Shown piece by piece: positions 8,361 through 17,405 of a stretch of DNA of 64,000 nucleotides. The stretch covers positions 1 to 64,000 of the forward strand of contig NZ_DASVCJ010000065.1 of NCBI RefSeq assembly GCF_036381655.1. Reading direction: 5' to 3'. How positions within the stretch are numbered: position 1 is the stretch's first letter; every line of letters begins with the position of its first letter. Source of the stretch: Ferrovibrio sp036381655. GTDB taxonomy: Bacteria; Pseudomonadota; Alphaproteobacteria; Ferrovibrionales; Ferrovibrionaceae. The notes beneath the pieces are model-generated. The model did no database searches and was not told the DNA's origin. It worked only from the letters and a program-made list of their open reading frames with translations. A program made the position numbers and the translations under genes.

Positions 8361-9701
8361 TCAGGTATAGTCGCCGAGCTTGCATCCGAACGCATCGGGT
8401 GCCTGCATCAGCCCCTCACCCGGGACCACGTCAACCACGTCATAGTAGTCGTCCGGACCCTTCATATCGGCCGGCTTCTTGCCGCGCGTGACGATGACCG
8501 GGCGTACCAGCTGATGGTCGGCACCGCGGAACCAGACCTCGCCCACCGTGGACTGGACCTTGTAGCCGGCTTCGTACGCCTTGATGACTTCCGGCGGATA
8601 GAAGGTCTTGGCGCGTTCGACGGCGTCGGCCCACATGGCGACCTGCATATAGGCCGCGTTGGCGCCCCATTCCGGATTGGACTTGTACTTGCCCCGGAAG
8701 GCATCGTTGAACATCTTGGCGAGCGGGAACTTCTCTTCCAGGGTCCACCAGTAATCGGTGGCGGCAAACACGCCGGCCATGATGTCCGCCCCGACTTCCT
8801 TCGCCAGGAACGGCGTATTGTAGGGCACAACCAGCGTCATCTTGCCGATGATGCCGAAGTCCTTGGCCTGCTTGATCGACAGAACCGCGTCGCGGCCGAA
8901 ATTGATGTTGATCACCACATCGGCGCCGCTATTGGCCACATTCAGCAGGTAAGAGCTGAAATCGGTGGTGCCGAGCGGCGAGACCTGGTTGGTCGCAACG
9001 GTCCAGCCGCCGGCCTTCAGATGCTCTTCCATCGACTGCCGCACGGTGTGGCCGTAGGTATAATCGGGCGTCAGGAAGGCGATCTTCTTGTTCTTGCCGA
9101 TATTCTTGATCAGCACCGGCGCGATCGCCTTGGCCGCGGTTTCGGCGTAGAAGCATTCGCGGAAGGAGTAACGCACGCAGTCCTTGCCGGTCGTATCGTT
9201 CGAGCCGGAGATGCCCGGCAGGTAGATCACCTTCTCGCGCTGCGCCAGCTTGTTGTTGGCCACCGCCTCGGCGCTCGAAACCGAGCCGGTCATCATCACG
9301 GCCTTGTTCTCGCTGATGAACTTCGACAGCGCCTGAACCGCCGTGTTCGGCTTGGCCTGGCTGTCGGCGATGCCGTATTTGACGGTTTTGCCGAGCACCC
9401 CCTTCTTGAGGTTCGGCGAAATCTTGTGCATCAGGTCATGGCCGGCATTGAGATGCTCGATGGCAAGCACGTAGCCCTTGATCAGATCCTCGCCCGACGC
9501 GGCATAGGTGCCGGTGCGCGGCACCGAAATGCCGACAAACACCGAATCGCCAGAGGAACCGGCGGGATAGGTGCCCAGCGCAGGATGCTCTGCGGCGAAT
9601 GCGGGCAGGATCAGACCGGACGGCAGCAAGGCGCCACCGGCCAGAACGGAACCCGCCTGCAGAAAAGCACGGCGGGTACGCGGCTTATCGAAAACGGTCA
9701 T
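8361..9701 (-). CDS. Periplasmic substrate-binding protein of the liv-type ABC transporter, Tat signal
   Basis: A 446-residue type I periplasmic binding protein (LivK/AmiC-like fold). I chose the ATG at 9701: a strong GGGAGGAG lies just upstream, and the protein then starts with a twin-arginine signal (RTRRAFLQAG, a hydrophobic run, and ALPAFA-like cleavage). The mature part shows the expected pattern: VFVGISVPRTGTYAASGEDLIKG, then GIADSQAKPNTAVQALSKF, then VMMTGSVSSAEAVANN and FLTPDYTYG. Export by Tat suggests folding before export. It is the first gene of the liv operon and diverges from an XRE-family regulator across an AT-rich gap with palindromes. The ligand is unknown. Confidence 0.9.
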   Translation of the reverse strand: MTVFDKPRTRRAFLQAGSVLAGGALLPSGLILPAFAAEHPALGTYPAGSSGDSVFVGISVPRTGTYAASGEDLIKGYVLAIEHLNAGHDLMHKISPNLKKGVLGKTVKYGIADSQAKPNTAVQALSKFISENKAVMMTGSVSSAEAVANNKLAQREKVIYLPGISGSNDTTGKDCVRYSFRECFYAETAAKAIAPVLIKNIGKNKKIAFLTPDYTYGHTVRQSMEEHLKAGGWTVATNQVSPLGTTDFSSYLLNVANSGADVVININFGRDAVLSIKQAKDFGIIGKMTLVVPYNTPFLAKEVGADIMAGVFAATDYWWTLEEKFPLAKMFNDAFRGKYKSNPEWGANAAYMQVAMWADAVERAKTFYPPEVIKAYEAGYKVQSTVGEVWFRGADHQLVRPVIVTRGKKPADMKGPDDYYDVVDVVPGEGLMQAPDAFGCKLGDYT

Positions 9702-9814
9702 TGGAACTCCTCCCATTATGGCTTTTCGTGCCTTGGCAGCAGACCCCACCGGCACGCTGCGGACTATCTGTAGGAACAGTCGGATGGCCTCGCAACTAAA
9801 GGCTGCCCATATTG

Positions 9815-9862
9815 CAAACTTTTGTGAAAACATTGAAAATTTCAAATTAAACTAGTAAAAAA
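9815..9862. promoter_or_regulatory. AT-rich operator candidate between the liv operon and the XRE regulator
   Basis: This divergent gap is much more AT-rich than its surroundings. It contains the perfect 13-base palindrome TTGAAAATTTCAA at 9833-9845 and TTGCAAA- and TTTACAAA-like half sites on each side. RamB/ScfR-type regulators, the family of the adjacent gene, are known to bind TTTGCAAA-like motifs, so an autoregulatory operator is a reasonable inference. Confidence 0.45.
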
Positions 9863-9890
9863 ATTTACAAACCTGCAGGAAATCACCGCC

Positions 9891-11447
9891 ATGCCCCGTC
9901 TTCCGATTGGCCATCAGATCCGCGAGGAACGCAGGAAAAAGCACATGACGCAGGCGGCTCTGGCGGCGGCGGCGGGGATTTCGACCTCCTATCTGAACCT
10001 GATCGAACACAACAAACGGCCGATCGCCGGCGCCCTTATCAACCGGATCGCCGCCGCGCTCGGAATCGCCCCCAGCCGCCTGAGCGACACGGACAATCTC
10101 CGGCTGTCCCAGGACCTTCTGGAAATCGCCCGCACCTATGCCAACCTGCCGACGACAGATCCTGAACAGGTGCTCGATTTTGTCGCCGTCGCCCCTGCCT
10201 GGGCGCGCGCCATCCTGCAGCTCCACCGCAGTTATCGCGAAGCATCGGAAACCGCCGTCGCCCTGTCCGACCGGCTGAGCCAGAACCCGGCCCTGATCGA
10301 ACTCAGCCATGCCGTCCTGACGCGAATCACGTCGATCCGGGCCTTCGCCGAAATCCTGCAGGAACATGGCGAGCTCGACGAGGCGGCGCGGCGGCGTTTC
10401 TCCGGCATCATCGCGGCGGAAGCGGATGCGCTCGGCTCGAGCGCGCGGACGATGATCGAACTTCTCAGCGCCAGACCGGGCCATGCCGCCGGCTCCTCGC
10501 CGGAAGAAGAAGTCGACGACTTCATCATCTACCATAGCAACTATTTTCCCGAACTGGAGGAGGCCGCCGGCGACCTGCGCCGCCTGCTCGGCGGCGGCGA
10601 CCGGATCGCCGAAGCGGCGATGGCCGAGCGCCTGGAGAATCTGCATAAGCTCCGCATCGAAAGCGCCGAAGGGATGGCCTACCAGGCCGCAGAGGCGTCA
10701 TCGGGCGCCGATGTCGTCCGCCTCGATCCCCGGCGGCGGGAAGCCAGCAACCGCTTCATACTGGCGCGATGCCTGGCCGAGCGGGACCATGCGGCCCTGC
10801 TGTCGGAAATCGTCCTCGGATCGCCATTGCTGAGCAGCGACGCGTCGCGCCAGGCCGCCCGGCACGCGCTCGCCAACTACATGGCCAGCGCCCTGCTGTT
10901 TCCGTACGAGCGCTTTCACGAGATGGCGGAGGCCTGGCGGTACGATATCGAGCGCCTGGCGCATGCCTTCGGAGGCAGTTTCGAGCAGACGGCTCACCGG
11001 CTGGTCACGCTGCGCCGCCCGGGCGCCGAGGGCGTGCCATTCGCCTTCCTGCGCAGCGATCCGGCCGGCAATCTGTCGAAGCGCTTCAGCATTCCGGGCC
11101 TGCGCATGCCGCGTTACAACGGCGGCTGCGCGCTCTGGCCGCTCTATACCGCCTTTCATTCCCTCGGCCGCGTGGTCACGCAACTGGCTCACATGCCGGA
11201 AGGCGAGCATTACCTCCTGATCGCCAAATGCGTCTCCAAACACGCCGCCGGCTATGGCGAGCATGCCACCTTGTTCAGCATCATGGTCGGCTGCGACGCC
11301 GCATATATGCCGCGTATCGTCTATGGCGACCTGTTCAACGGCAGCCGCACCAGGGCTACATCCACCGGCATATCCTGCCGCTCCTGCAGCCGAACCGACT
11401 GCCCGCAGCGCGCTTATCCGCCGATCCTGACCTCCCGCCCGCGCTAA
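9891..11447 (+). CDS. XRE-family short-chain fatty acyl-type regulator with an inserted HisKA-like segment
   Basis: A 518-residue regulator. Residues 1-65 are an XRE helix-turn-helix (HQIREERRKKHMTQAALA, then YLNLIEHNKRP). Residues about 130-195 resemble the dimerisation/phosphoacceptor helices of a histidine kinase (ELSHAVLTRITSIRAFAEIL, with H140 at the phosphoacceptor position); no ATPase domain follows. Residues about 270-400 look like an IrrE/M78 domain that lost its HELGH zinc motif (FILARCLAERDH). The C-terminus is DUF2083-like, with TGISCRSCSRTDCPQRAYPP near the end. The ends of this architecture match ScfR/RamB regulators of acetate, propionate and glyoxylate metabolism. It diverges from the liv operon and precedes a sensor module, so it may control short-chain acid uptake or use. 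Effector unknown. Confidence 0.82.
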   Translation: MPRLPIGHQIREERRKKHMTQAALAAAAGISTSYLNLIEHNKRPIAGALINRIAAALGIAPSRLSDTDNLRLSQDLLEIARTYANLPTTDPEQVLDFVAVAPAWARAILQLHRSYREASETAVALSDRLSQNPALIELSHAVLTRITSIRAFAEILQEHGELDEAARRRFSGIIAAEADALGSSARTMIELLSARPGHAAGSSPEEEVDDFIIYHSNYFPELEEAAGDLRRLLGGGDRIAEAAMAERLENLHKLRIESAEGMAYQAAEASSGADVVRLDPRRREASNRFILARCLAERDHAALLSEIVLGSPLLSSDASRQAARHALANYMASALLFPYERFHEMAEAWRYDIERLAHAFGGSFEQTAHRLVTLRRPGAEGVPFAFLRSDPAGNLSKRFSIPGLRMPRYNGGCALWPLYTAFHSLGRVVTQLAHMPEGEHYLLIAKCVSKHAAGYGEHATLFSIMVGCDAAYMPRIVYGDLFNGSRTRATSTGISCRSCSRTDCPQRAYPPILTSRPR

Positions 11448-11532
11448 CTTGGCCTCGACCGGCCTGCCGCCGTCATGCTAGCCTTGAACAAGCTGGGCCA
11501 AGACACAACGAGAACCAGCAGCGGAGGATATC

Positions 11533-11931
11533 ATGCCCGGGCGAATCCTGGTCGCCGAAGATGAGCCTTACATCGTTGAGGCCATTACGTTCCTGCTGTG
11601 CCACAAAGGCTATGAAGTTACCGCGGTCGAAGACGGCGCCGCCGTCATCCCCGCCATAGCCAACGCCAAGCCCGACCTGCTCATCCTGGATATCATGTTG
11701 CCCTCGGCCAACGGCTTCGAGGTGCTGTCGCGTATTCGCTCAGCGCAAAATCTTCGGGCCCTGCCCGTCCTTGCCCTCACCGCCAAGGGTCAGGAGGCGG
11801 ACCGCCAGCGCATGACCGAGCTTGGGGTGGACGACTTCGTGACCAAGCCTTTCTCCAATCGGGATCTGGTCAGCCGCGTGGACCGGCTGCTCGCAACCGG
11901 GCCGCAGAACCAACCGGCGGCACGGAACTAG
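11533..11931 (+). CDS. Single-domain response regulator (receiver only)
   Basis: A 132-residue CheY-like receiver without an output domain. The acidic pocket is E9-D10, the phosphoacceptor is D53 (LLILDIMLPS), and the conserved Thr/Lys positions are LALTAK and VTKPF. It lies 85 bases after the XRE regulator and 8 bases before a small membrane protein and the symporter-kinase hybrid. That order suggests it is the partner of that kinase. Because it has no DNA-binding part, its phosphorylation must be read by another protein; the XRE regulator with its HisKA-like segment is one candidate (inference). Confidence 0.88.
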   Translation: MPGRILVAEDEPYIVEAITFLLCHKGYEVTAVEDGAAVIPAIANAKPDLLILDIMLPSANGFEVLSRIRSAQNLRALPVLALTAKGQEADRQRMTELGVDDFVTKPFSNRDLVSRVDRLLATGPQNQPAARN

Positions 11932-11939
11932 CTCGGCCC

Positions 11940-12215
11940 ATGGCCTCACAGAACCGCTACCAGGAACTTGCCATCGTCCTGCCCCTGGGCGGCACCATCC
12001 TGTTCATACCGCCGTATCTGAGTATCTTCAGCCGGGCGGAGTTCGTGTTCGGCATTCCGGTGATGCACCTTTATGTCTTCGGCGCCTGGCTTGCCGGCAT
12101 CCTGCTCACCGCCCTGCTCTCGCGGCGCTTCATCCGCATCGCCGCTGCCGCCGATCCGGGCCCGCCGGAATCGCGCGGCAAGACCGCCATCGACGCGGGC
12201 AATCCGCCGGACTGA
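11940..12215 (+). CDS. Small membrane protein upstream of the symporter-kinase hybrid
   Basis: A 91-residue protein with two hydrophobic segments (VLPLGGTILFIPPYLSIF and HLYVFGAWLAGILLTALLS) and a polar C-terminal tail. It ends one base into the ATG of the next gene (TGATG), so translation is likely coupled. I do not recognise a named domain. Its position in front of a sodium/solute symporter domain mirrors the DUF4212 small subunit at 56237-56503, which precedes a true symporter, so an accessory-subunit role is inferred. Confidence 0.7.
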   Translation: MASQNRYQELAIVLPLGGTILFIPPYLSIFSRAEFVFGIPVMHLYVFGAWLAGILLTALLSRRFIRIAAAADPGPPESRGKTAIDAGNPPD

Positions 12216-14935
12216 TGCTGGCATCGACCGCCATCATCACGGTTGCCGGATTGTATCTCGGCGGATTGTTCCTGCTCGCCTGGGTCACCGACCAGCGGGT
12301 GGCGCAGGGCGCCGGACGGTTCGTCAGTTCGTCGGTCAGCTATACCCTGTCGCTCGCCATCTACTGCACCTCCTGGACCTTCTTCGGCGCGGTCGGCTCG
12401 GCGGTGCGCAGCGGCCTGGAATACCTCACCATCTATATAGGCCCGACGCTGGCGCTGATGGCCTGGTGGTATCTGCTGCGCAAGCTGGTGCGCATCACCA
12501 AGGCGCAGCGCATCACCTCGATCGCCGACTTCGTTTCTGCCCGCTACGGCAAGAGCGCATCGCTGTCGGCGCTGATCACGGTGATCGCCGTGGTGGTCGT
12601 CACCCCCTATATCGCGCTGCAGCTCAAGGCCGTCGCCGCCGCCTACAATGCGGTCAGCGACCATGCCGCCCCGGGGCTGGGCCAGATCGGCGAGCATAAC
12701 CTGCCGGGCGACACCGGCTTCTGGGTGGCGATCTGCATGGGCGCCTTCGTCATCCTGTTCGGCACCCGCAACCTGGGCGCCGACGAACGCCATCCCGGCG
12801 TGGTCGCGGCGATTGCGCTGGAATCCATGGTCAAGCTGTTCAGCCTCGGCGCCGTGGCCTTCTTCAGTCTTTACGAACTGAACGACGGCGTCGCCGACCT
12901 GTTCCACCATGCCCTGCAATCCCCGTCGCTGCAGCGCCTCTATGTCTTCCGCGAGGGCTTCGAGACGCGGTGGATCGTCACCACCTTCCTGTCTGCGGCG
13001 GCGATGGTCTGCCTGCCCCGGCAGTTCCAGGTCGCGGTGGTGGAAAATTCCGACGAGCGCCATCTGGCCACCGCGTCATGGGTATTCCCGCTCTACCTGC
13101 TGCTGGTCAGCCTGTTCGTCATTCCGATCGCCATCGCCGGCGTGACCCGCCTGCCGGAAGGCATGAATCCGGATCTTTACGTGCTAACTCTGCCGCTGGT
13201 CTACAACCGCGACTATCTGGTGCTGCTGGCCTTCATCGGCGGCCTTTCCGCCGGCACGTCCATGGTGATCATGGCCAGCATCGCCCTGTCGATCATGATC
13301 TCCAACCATCTGGTCACGCCCCTGCTGCTGCGCCTGCCGCATTTCCGCGAACCCGGCACCGGCGATTTCTCGCGGACATTGCTGCTGGTCCGCCGCGGCA
13401 GCATCATCGCCATCCTCACCCTGGGCTACGTCTATTACCGCACCATCACCTCGAGCGATCCGCTCGCCTCGGTCGGGCTGATTTCCTTCGCCGGCGTCGT
13501 GCAGTTCCTGCCGGCGCTGCTGGGCGGCATCTTCTGGCGCGGTGCGACCAAGAGCGGCGCGACCACCGGCCTGCTGATCGGCTTCGCGATCTGGACCTAT
13601 ACCCTGCTGCTGCCGAGCTTCGCCCTCCCCGGTACCGTGTTTTTCGATCTGCTGCGCGACGGCCCCGGCGGCCTGGCCTTCCTCAAGCCCGACGCGCTGT
13701 TCGGCCTTTCCGGCTGGGACTCTCTGGTGCACGGGCTGTTCTGGAGCCTGTCCTTCAACATCGCCGCCTATATCGGCGTCTCGATCTTCTCCAGGCAGTC
13801 GCCGCTCGAGCAGCTGCAGAGCGCGATCTTCGTCGGCATCTTCGAGCGCCGGGCGGCGAATGTCGACAGCGCATTGCAGCGATCCGCGCATGCGGAAGAC
13901 CTGCTGCGGCTGACGCAGAGCATCCTCGGCCACGAACGGGCGCACCGCATTTTCCGCGACTATGCCCGACGCCAGGGCCGCAAGGACGATCTGCCGATTC
14001 CCAACCCCGCCCTCATCGCCTACGTCGAGCGGCAGCTGGCCAGTAGCGTCGGCGCCGCTTCGGCGCGCACCCTGGTATCGCGCATCGTCATGGGCGAGAC
14101 GATCACGGTGGAAGCCGTGATCTCCATCCTCGACGAGACGCAGCAGGCGATCCGCTACAGCCGCGAGCTGGAACGCAAATCGACCGAGCTGGAGGAGACG
14201 GCCGAGAAGCTGCGCCGCGCCAACGAGCAGCTGCGCCGCCTGGACATGATGAAGGACGATTTCCTCAGCCGGGTCAGCCACGAGCTTCGCACGCCGATGA
14301 CGTCGATCCGCTCGTTTGCGGAAATCCTCGTCAACACGCCGGAGGTGGAAACCGCGCAGACGCGCCGCTTCCTGCAGATCATCCAGCAGGAGAGCGAGCG
14401 CCTGACCCGCCTGCTCGACGAAATCCTCGATCTGAACCGCGTGGAGAACGACCAGATCAACTGGCCGGTCGTCATCGCCGATGCCGGCCACATCGCCCGG
14501 CAGGCGATGGCCGCGATGGCCGGACTGGCGAAAAGCCATGGCGCCCAGCTCGTCGATGCGCTGGACGGCACCCCTCTGCCGGTCCGGGTGGAGGCCGACC
14601 GGCTGCAGCAGGTCTTCATCAACCTGATCTCCAATGCCATCCGCCACAACGACAGCGCCACTCCGATCGTCTGGGTCGAGGGGGGCATCGCCGGCGACGG
14701 CAAGACCGTGGAAGTGCGGGTGCGCGACAATGGTCCCGGCATCGACGCCGAGGAGCGCGACCTGCTGTTCGAGAAATTCTCGCGCAGCACGACCGAGCGG
14801 CGCAAACGCTATGGCGGCAGCGGCCTGGGCCTGGCGATCTCCCGCAGCATCGTGCAGCGGCTGGGCGGCAGGCTGGTTCTGCTCGAGGGCGCCGAAAGGG
14901 GCGCGACCTTCGCGGTGCGGCTGCCCTCCGCCTGA
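12215..14935 (+). CDS. Sodium/solute symporter-histidine kinase hybrid (CrbS/CbrA-like)
   Basis: A 906-residue inner membrane sensor. Residues 1 to about 500 form a sodium:solute symporter-like domain with some 12-13 hydrophobic segments (AIYCTSWTFFGAVGSA, later NRDYLVLLAFIGGLSAGTSMVI). Residues about 550-650 hold a linker resembling STAC/PAS-type couplers (EDLLRLTQSILGHERAH) and a coiled coil. The HisKA domain has SHELRTP with H689, and the ATPase shows NLISNAIRHND, DNGPGI and GGSGLGLAIS. This architecture is shared by CbrA and CrbS, which regulate histidine/carbon use or acetate use in other proteobacteria. It follows a lone receiver and a small membrane protein. I infer that it senses a carboxylate such as acetate or propionate. 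Confidence 0.92.
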   Translation: MLASTAIITVAGLYLGGLFLLAWVTDQRVAQGAGRFVSSSVSYTLSLAIYCTSWTFFGAVGSAVRSGLEYLTIYIGPTLALMAWWYLLRKLVRITKAQRITSIADFVSARYGKSASLSALITVIAVVVVTPYIALQLKAVAAAYNAVSDHAAPGLGQIGEHNLPGDTGFWVAICMGAFVILFGTRNLGADERHPGVVAAIALESMVKLFSLGAVAFFSLYELNDGVADLFHHALQSPSLQRLYVFREGFETRWIVTTFLSAAAMVCLPRQFQVAVVENSDERHLATASWVFPLYLLLVSLFVIPIAIAGVTRLPEGMNPDLYVLTLPLVYNRDYLVLLAFIGGLSAGTSMVIMASIALSIMISNHLVTPLLLRLPHFREPGTGDFSRTLLLVRRGSIIAILTLGYVYYRTITSSDPLASVGLISFAGVVQFLPALLGGIFWRGATKSGATTGLLIGFAIWTYTLLLPSFALPGTVFFDLLRDGPGGLAFLKPDALFGLSGWDSLVHGLFWSLSFNIAAYIGVSIFSRQSPLEQLQSAIFVGIFERRAANVDSALQRSAHAEDLLRLTQSILGHERAHRIFRDYARRQGRKDDLPIPNPALIAYVERQLASSVGAASARTLVSRIVMGETITVEAVISILDETQQAIRYSRELERKSTELEETAEKLRRANEQLRRLDMMKDDFLSRVSHELRTPMTSIRSFAEILVNTPEVETAQTRRFLQIIQQESERLTRLLDEILDLNRVENDQINWPVVIADAGHIARQAMAAMAGLAKSHGAQLVDALDGTPLPVRVEADRLQQVFINLISNAIRHNDSATPIVWVEGGIAGDGKTVEVRVRDNGPGIDAEERDLLFEKFSRSTTERRKRYGGSGLGLAISRSIVQRLGGRLVLLEGAERGATFAVRLPSA

Positions 14936-15730
14936 GCGCAGCCCGGCCGCAGCCGCGCCGAGAGCCGGACCGCGAGGCCGGACCGGCCGGCATGGGCCAA
15001 TTCCCTCGTATCCGCTGTGGAATGATTGCACTGCCATCATTGCAGCAATCCGGCCGGTTTTTGACCGCTGGCGACCGGCCCGGTCGGCTACGGACCGCCA
15101 CCGACCATCCCTGACCGCTGCGAACCGCGGCAGGCGGGCCTCTTCGGCGCCAGCCGCGGCATACCTTCGTATTCACCTGTCCAACAGCGAAATGCCCTGC
15201 CGGAGAGCAGGGTTGCTTAGGAACAATATGGGAACTTGCGGCCCGAAAGACAAGGGCAAGAAGACGATGGGCAACAGCCCGCTCAATCGTCGATCAGGTC
15301 AAAACGGGGATGTGACTGGAAGGGCGCTTTGAGCTGCCGTTGGATGGAGGCCTTTCGACGCGTGATCGCGCCAAGCCGTTTGCGTTTTTTCCATCGTTTC
15401 ATCGACCGGCCGCGCGACCGGCAAAAATATTCCGGTGAAGCCGGGCAGACCCGCCTGAAGGCAAAGACGGGCCGCTCGCCGCCTCAATCGCGGGACTGCT
15501 GGTGGATGAGCCCGTCGGCAGGTTGGAGAATGAGAAAGGTACTGGCTGGCCTGGCTCGGGCGGGTTCAAAGCCGTTGCGACCTGCTATCCGCGTGAGCGC
15601 CGCGCCGCGAGAAATTCATTCGAGCTCGTGGCGGTATTCGGGGCTTCGAGCACCGCTGTAAACTCGTAGCGGTCCTGTGTAAACCGAACAAAGCGGGACG
15701 CGGCTAAGCGGTTTGTGCTCTTGGAGAAAA
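14936..15730. other. Gene-poor interval before tRNA-Arg
   Basis: About 800 bases with no convincing gene. The left part (15055-15130) has several near-repeats built on GACCGCTG and CGACCG words. A 34-codon frame starts at an ATG at 15228 (MGTCGPKDKGKKTMG...) with AGGA 5' of it, but it is too short to judge. A longer frame at 15236-15661 has no protein-like pattern. No T-tract terminator or tRNA other than the one at the right end was found. It may hold a small RNA or a decayed gene. Confidence 0.4.
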
Positions 15731-15807
15731 TGGCGCGCTCGAAGAGATTCGAACTCCTGACCCCCAGATTCGTAGTCTGGTGCTCTATCCAGCTGAGCTA
15801 CGAGCGC
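15731..15807 (-). tRNA. tRNA-Arg (anticodon ACG)
   Basis: On the minus strand the sequence folds as a complete cloverleaf: acceptor GCGCTCG/CGAGCGC, D arm GCTC...GAGC, anticodon stem CCAGA/TCTGG with loop CTACGAA (anticodon ACG), T loop TTCGAAT, discriminator G and an encoded CCA at 15731-15733. The A in the first anticodon position is normally converted to inosine by TadA. Confidence 0.96.
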
Positions 15808-16032
15808 GCAGGCGGCGAAAACCGCGATGGGGGCGGAACCTACTCAATTCGCTGGGCCGGCGCAAGGGCCAAGCGACAGCCTTTGCCGTTCGTCGCAAGC
15901 CTCGGATTCTACTAGCAGATGAAGCTTGCGAGCGGTTCCGCGCCCCCCTAGAATACCACCGTTCGCAGAAGGCGCGCGCTGGCCGCAGGACGGTGTCGGG
16001 CCGAGAGTGCAACGGGGGGCCCTCAGGCCATT

Positions 16033-17277
16033 ATGACAAAGCAAGACAACAGCAACGCAAATCGGCGCGGCATGGCACAACCTGTTCATTGTGAGGCTGC
16101 TCGTATTCCGACAGAGCGGCGCCGCCGCCTGGCTTCAGCCACTGCCCTCGCCGCCTTGGTCCTGGCGCTGTCGGGCTGCTCGTACATGTCCGACGAGTTG
16201 TGGCCGTCGCTGACCGGCGAGGATCCCGCCGGCCAGCCGGGCGCCACGGTGCAGCAGATTCCGCCGTCGAGCGCCGAAGCGAATCCGCAGCCGGTGCTCA
16301 CGCCCCCCGCCATGGGCTCGACCAATTTCACCGTGCCCGGCGTCACCCCGGGGCAGCCGACCGGCACCTTCGTCGGCCAGAAGGTGCAGCAGATGCGCAG
16401 CGAGCTGGCCCAGCTCCAGCAGCAAGTCACCAGCCGCAACCAAGCGCTGCAGAGCATCCGCGTCAAAGCAACCCAAGATTCGCAGAATTATCACGGCCTG
16501 GTGGCCGCGGTCAGCACCCGCCTGCAGATGGGCACCACGCCGGGCAATCCGATCCTGATCAACCAGTGGAATCAGGCCCAGGTCAATCTCGACCGCATGG
16601 CCAGCGATGTCGATCAGCTCAGCAGCCTGGGCAACCAGGTCGCCGCCGATTCGGCGATGGCCACCTATCTGCTGCAGGCGATCAAGTCGACCTACAGCCT
16701 GTCCGGCGCGATCGACGAGGATCACCGCCAGCTCGCCGTGCTGGAGGACGAGACCGCCAAAACGGTCGTGCTGATCGACCGCCTGCTGGGCGAACTCAGC
16801 CAGGACGTCGCGCGCCAGAGCAACTATATCGGCAGCGAGCGCGCCAACCTGACGACGCTTTCGGCGGCGATCAAGCAGGGCGAATTGCTCGGCCCGTCGC
16901 TGGGCAACCGCGCCACCTATTATGCCGGCGCGCAGCAATTCGCAGCGATGGATACCGGCGCCCCGGTCAATACCCAGGGCCGCGTGCCGCTGGTGGTCAT
17001 CCGCTTCGACCGCGCCGACGTTCCCTATCAGCAGGCGCTGTATAACGCCGTTTCGCAGGCGCTGGCGCGCAAGCCGAATGCGGTGTTCGACGTGGTCGCC
17101 GTCGCCGCCGGCGGAACCCCGGCGCAGGCCGCCAGCAACCAGAACCAGGCGCGGCGCAATGCCGACCGGGTGCTGCGCTCGCTGGCCGATATGGGCCTGC
17201 CGGCCAGCCGGGTGAACGTCACCGCGGCACGGGATGCGCAGGCGGCGGCCAACGAAGTGCAGGTCTTCGTCCGCTAA
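16033..17277 (+). CDS. Coiled-coil lipoprotein with an OmpA-like C-terminal segment
   Basis: A 414-residue envelope protein. A basic n-region and hydrophobic run lead to the lipobox LALSGC (Cys49), so it is predicted to be a lipoprotein. The start is uncertain: an in-frame ATG at 16072 would give a more usual 35-residue signal peptide, and neither start has a clear ribosome site. The mature N-terminus is Pro/Gly/Thr-rich, followed by Gln/Ala-rich helices (VGQKVQQMRSELAQLQQQV, likely coiled coil). The last 100 residues (VPLVVIRFDRADVPYQQALYNAV, then NADRVLRSLADMGLPASRVNV) resemble the peptidoglycan-binding OmpA fold seen in SRADAVxxxLxxxGVPxxRV-type proteins. It may tether the envelope. I do not know a named family. 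A strong terminator follows. Confidence 0.75.
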   Translation: MTKQDNSNANRRGMAQPVHCEAARIPTERRRRLASATALAALVLALSGCSYMSDELWPSLTGEDPAGQPGATVQQIPPSSAEANPQPVLTPPAMGSTNFTVPGVTPGQPTGTFVGQKVQQMRSELAQLQQQVTSRNQALQSIRVKATQDSQNYHGLVAAVSTRLQMGTTPGNPILINQWNQAQVNLDRMASDVDQLSSLGNQVAADSAMATYLLQAIKSTYSLSGAIDEDHRQLAVLEDETAKTVVLIDRLLGELSQDVARQSNYIGSERANLTTLSAAIKQGELLGPSLGNRATYYAGAQQFAAMDTGAPVNTQGRVPLVVIRFDRADVPYQQALYNAVSQALARKPNAVFDVVAVAAGGTPAQAASNQNQARRNADRVLRSLADMGLPASRVNVTAARDAQAAANEVQVFVR

Positions 17278-17304
17278 GGCGGCCGGTCAGGCTTCAGGGT
17301 TTCA

Positions 17305-17336
17305 AAAGCCCGCCGGGGAAACCCGGCGGGCTTTTT
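17305..17336 (+). terminator. Rho-independent terminator after the lipoprotein gene
   Basis: A perfect 10-base stem GCCCGCCGGG-GAAA-CCCGGCGGGC is followed by TTTTT (17332-17336) and preceded by AAAA. It lies 28 bases after the stop codon. It may also act on the convergent ynfA remnant because the flanking A run supports the other strand. Confidence 0.92.
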
Positions 17337-17405
17337 CTTTCCTGATGACGCTTCGGCGATGACTCTTTAGCGATGATTCTTTTGGGGGACCGCCGGCAGC
17401 GAGCC

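Noticed and set aside
9702..9845. N-terminal extension of the liv binding protein to 9845
   Set aside because: The strong ribosome site and Tat signal support a start at 9701; the extension lies in the AT-rich operator region.
13184..15040. A 618-codon open frame on the minus strand opposite the symporter-kinase
   Set aside because: Antisense shadow; the kinase motifs on the plus strand are complete.
15236..15661. A 141-codon open frame in the gene-poor interval
   Set aside because: No protein-like pattern, no ribosome site and no family resemblance.
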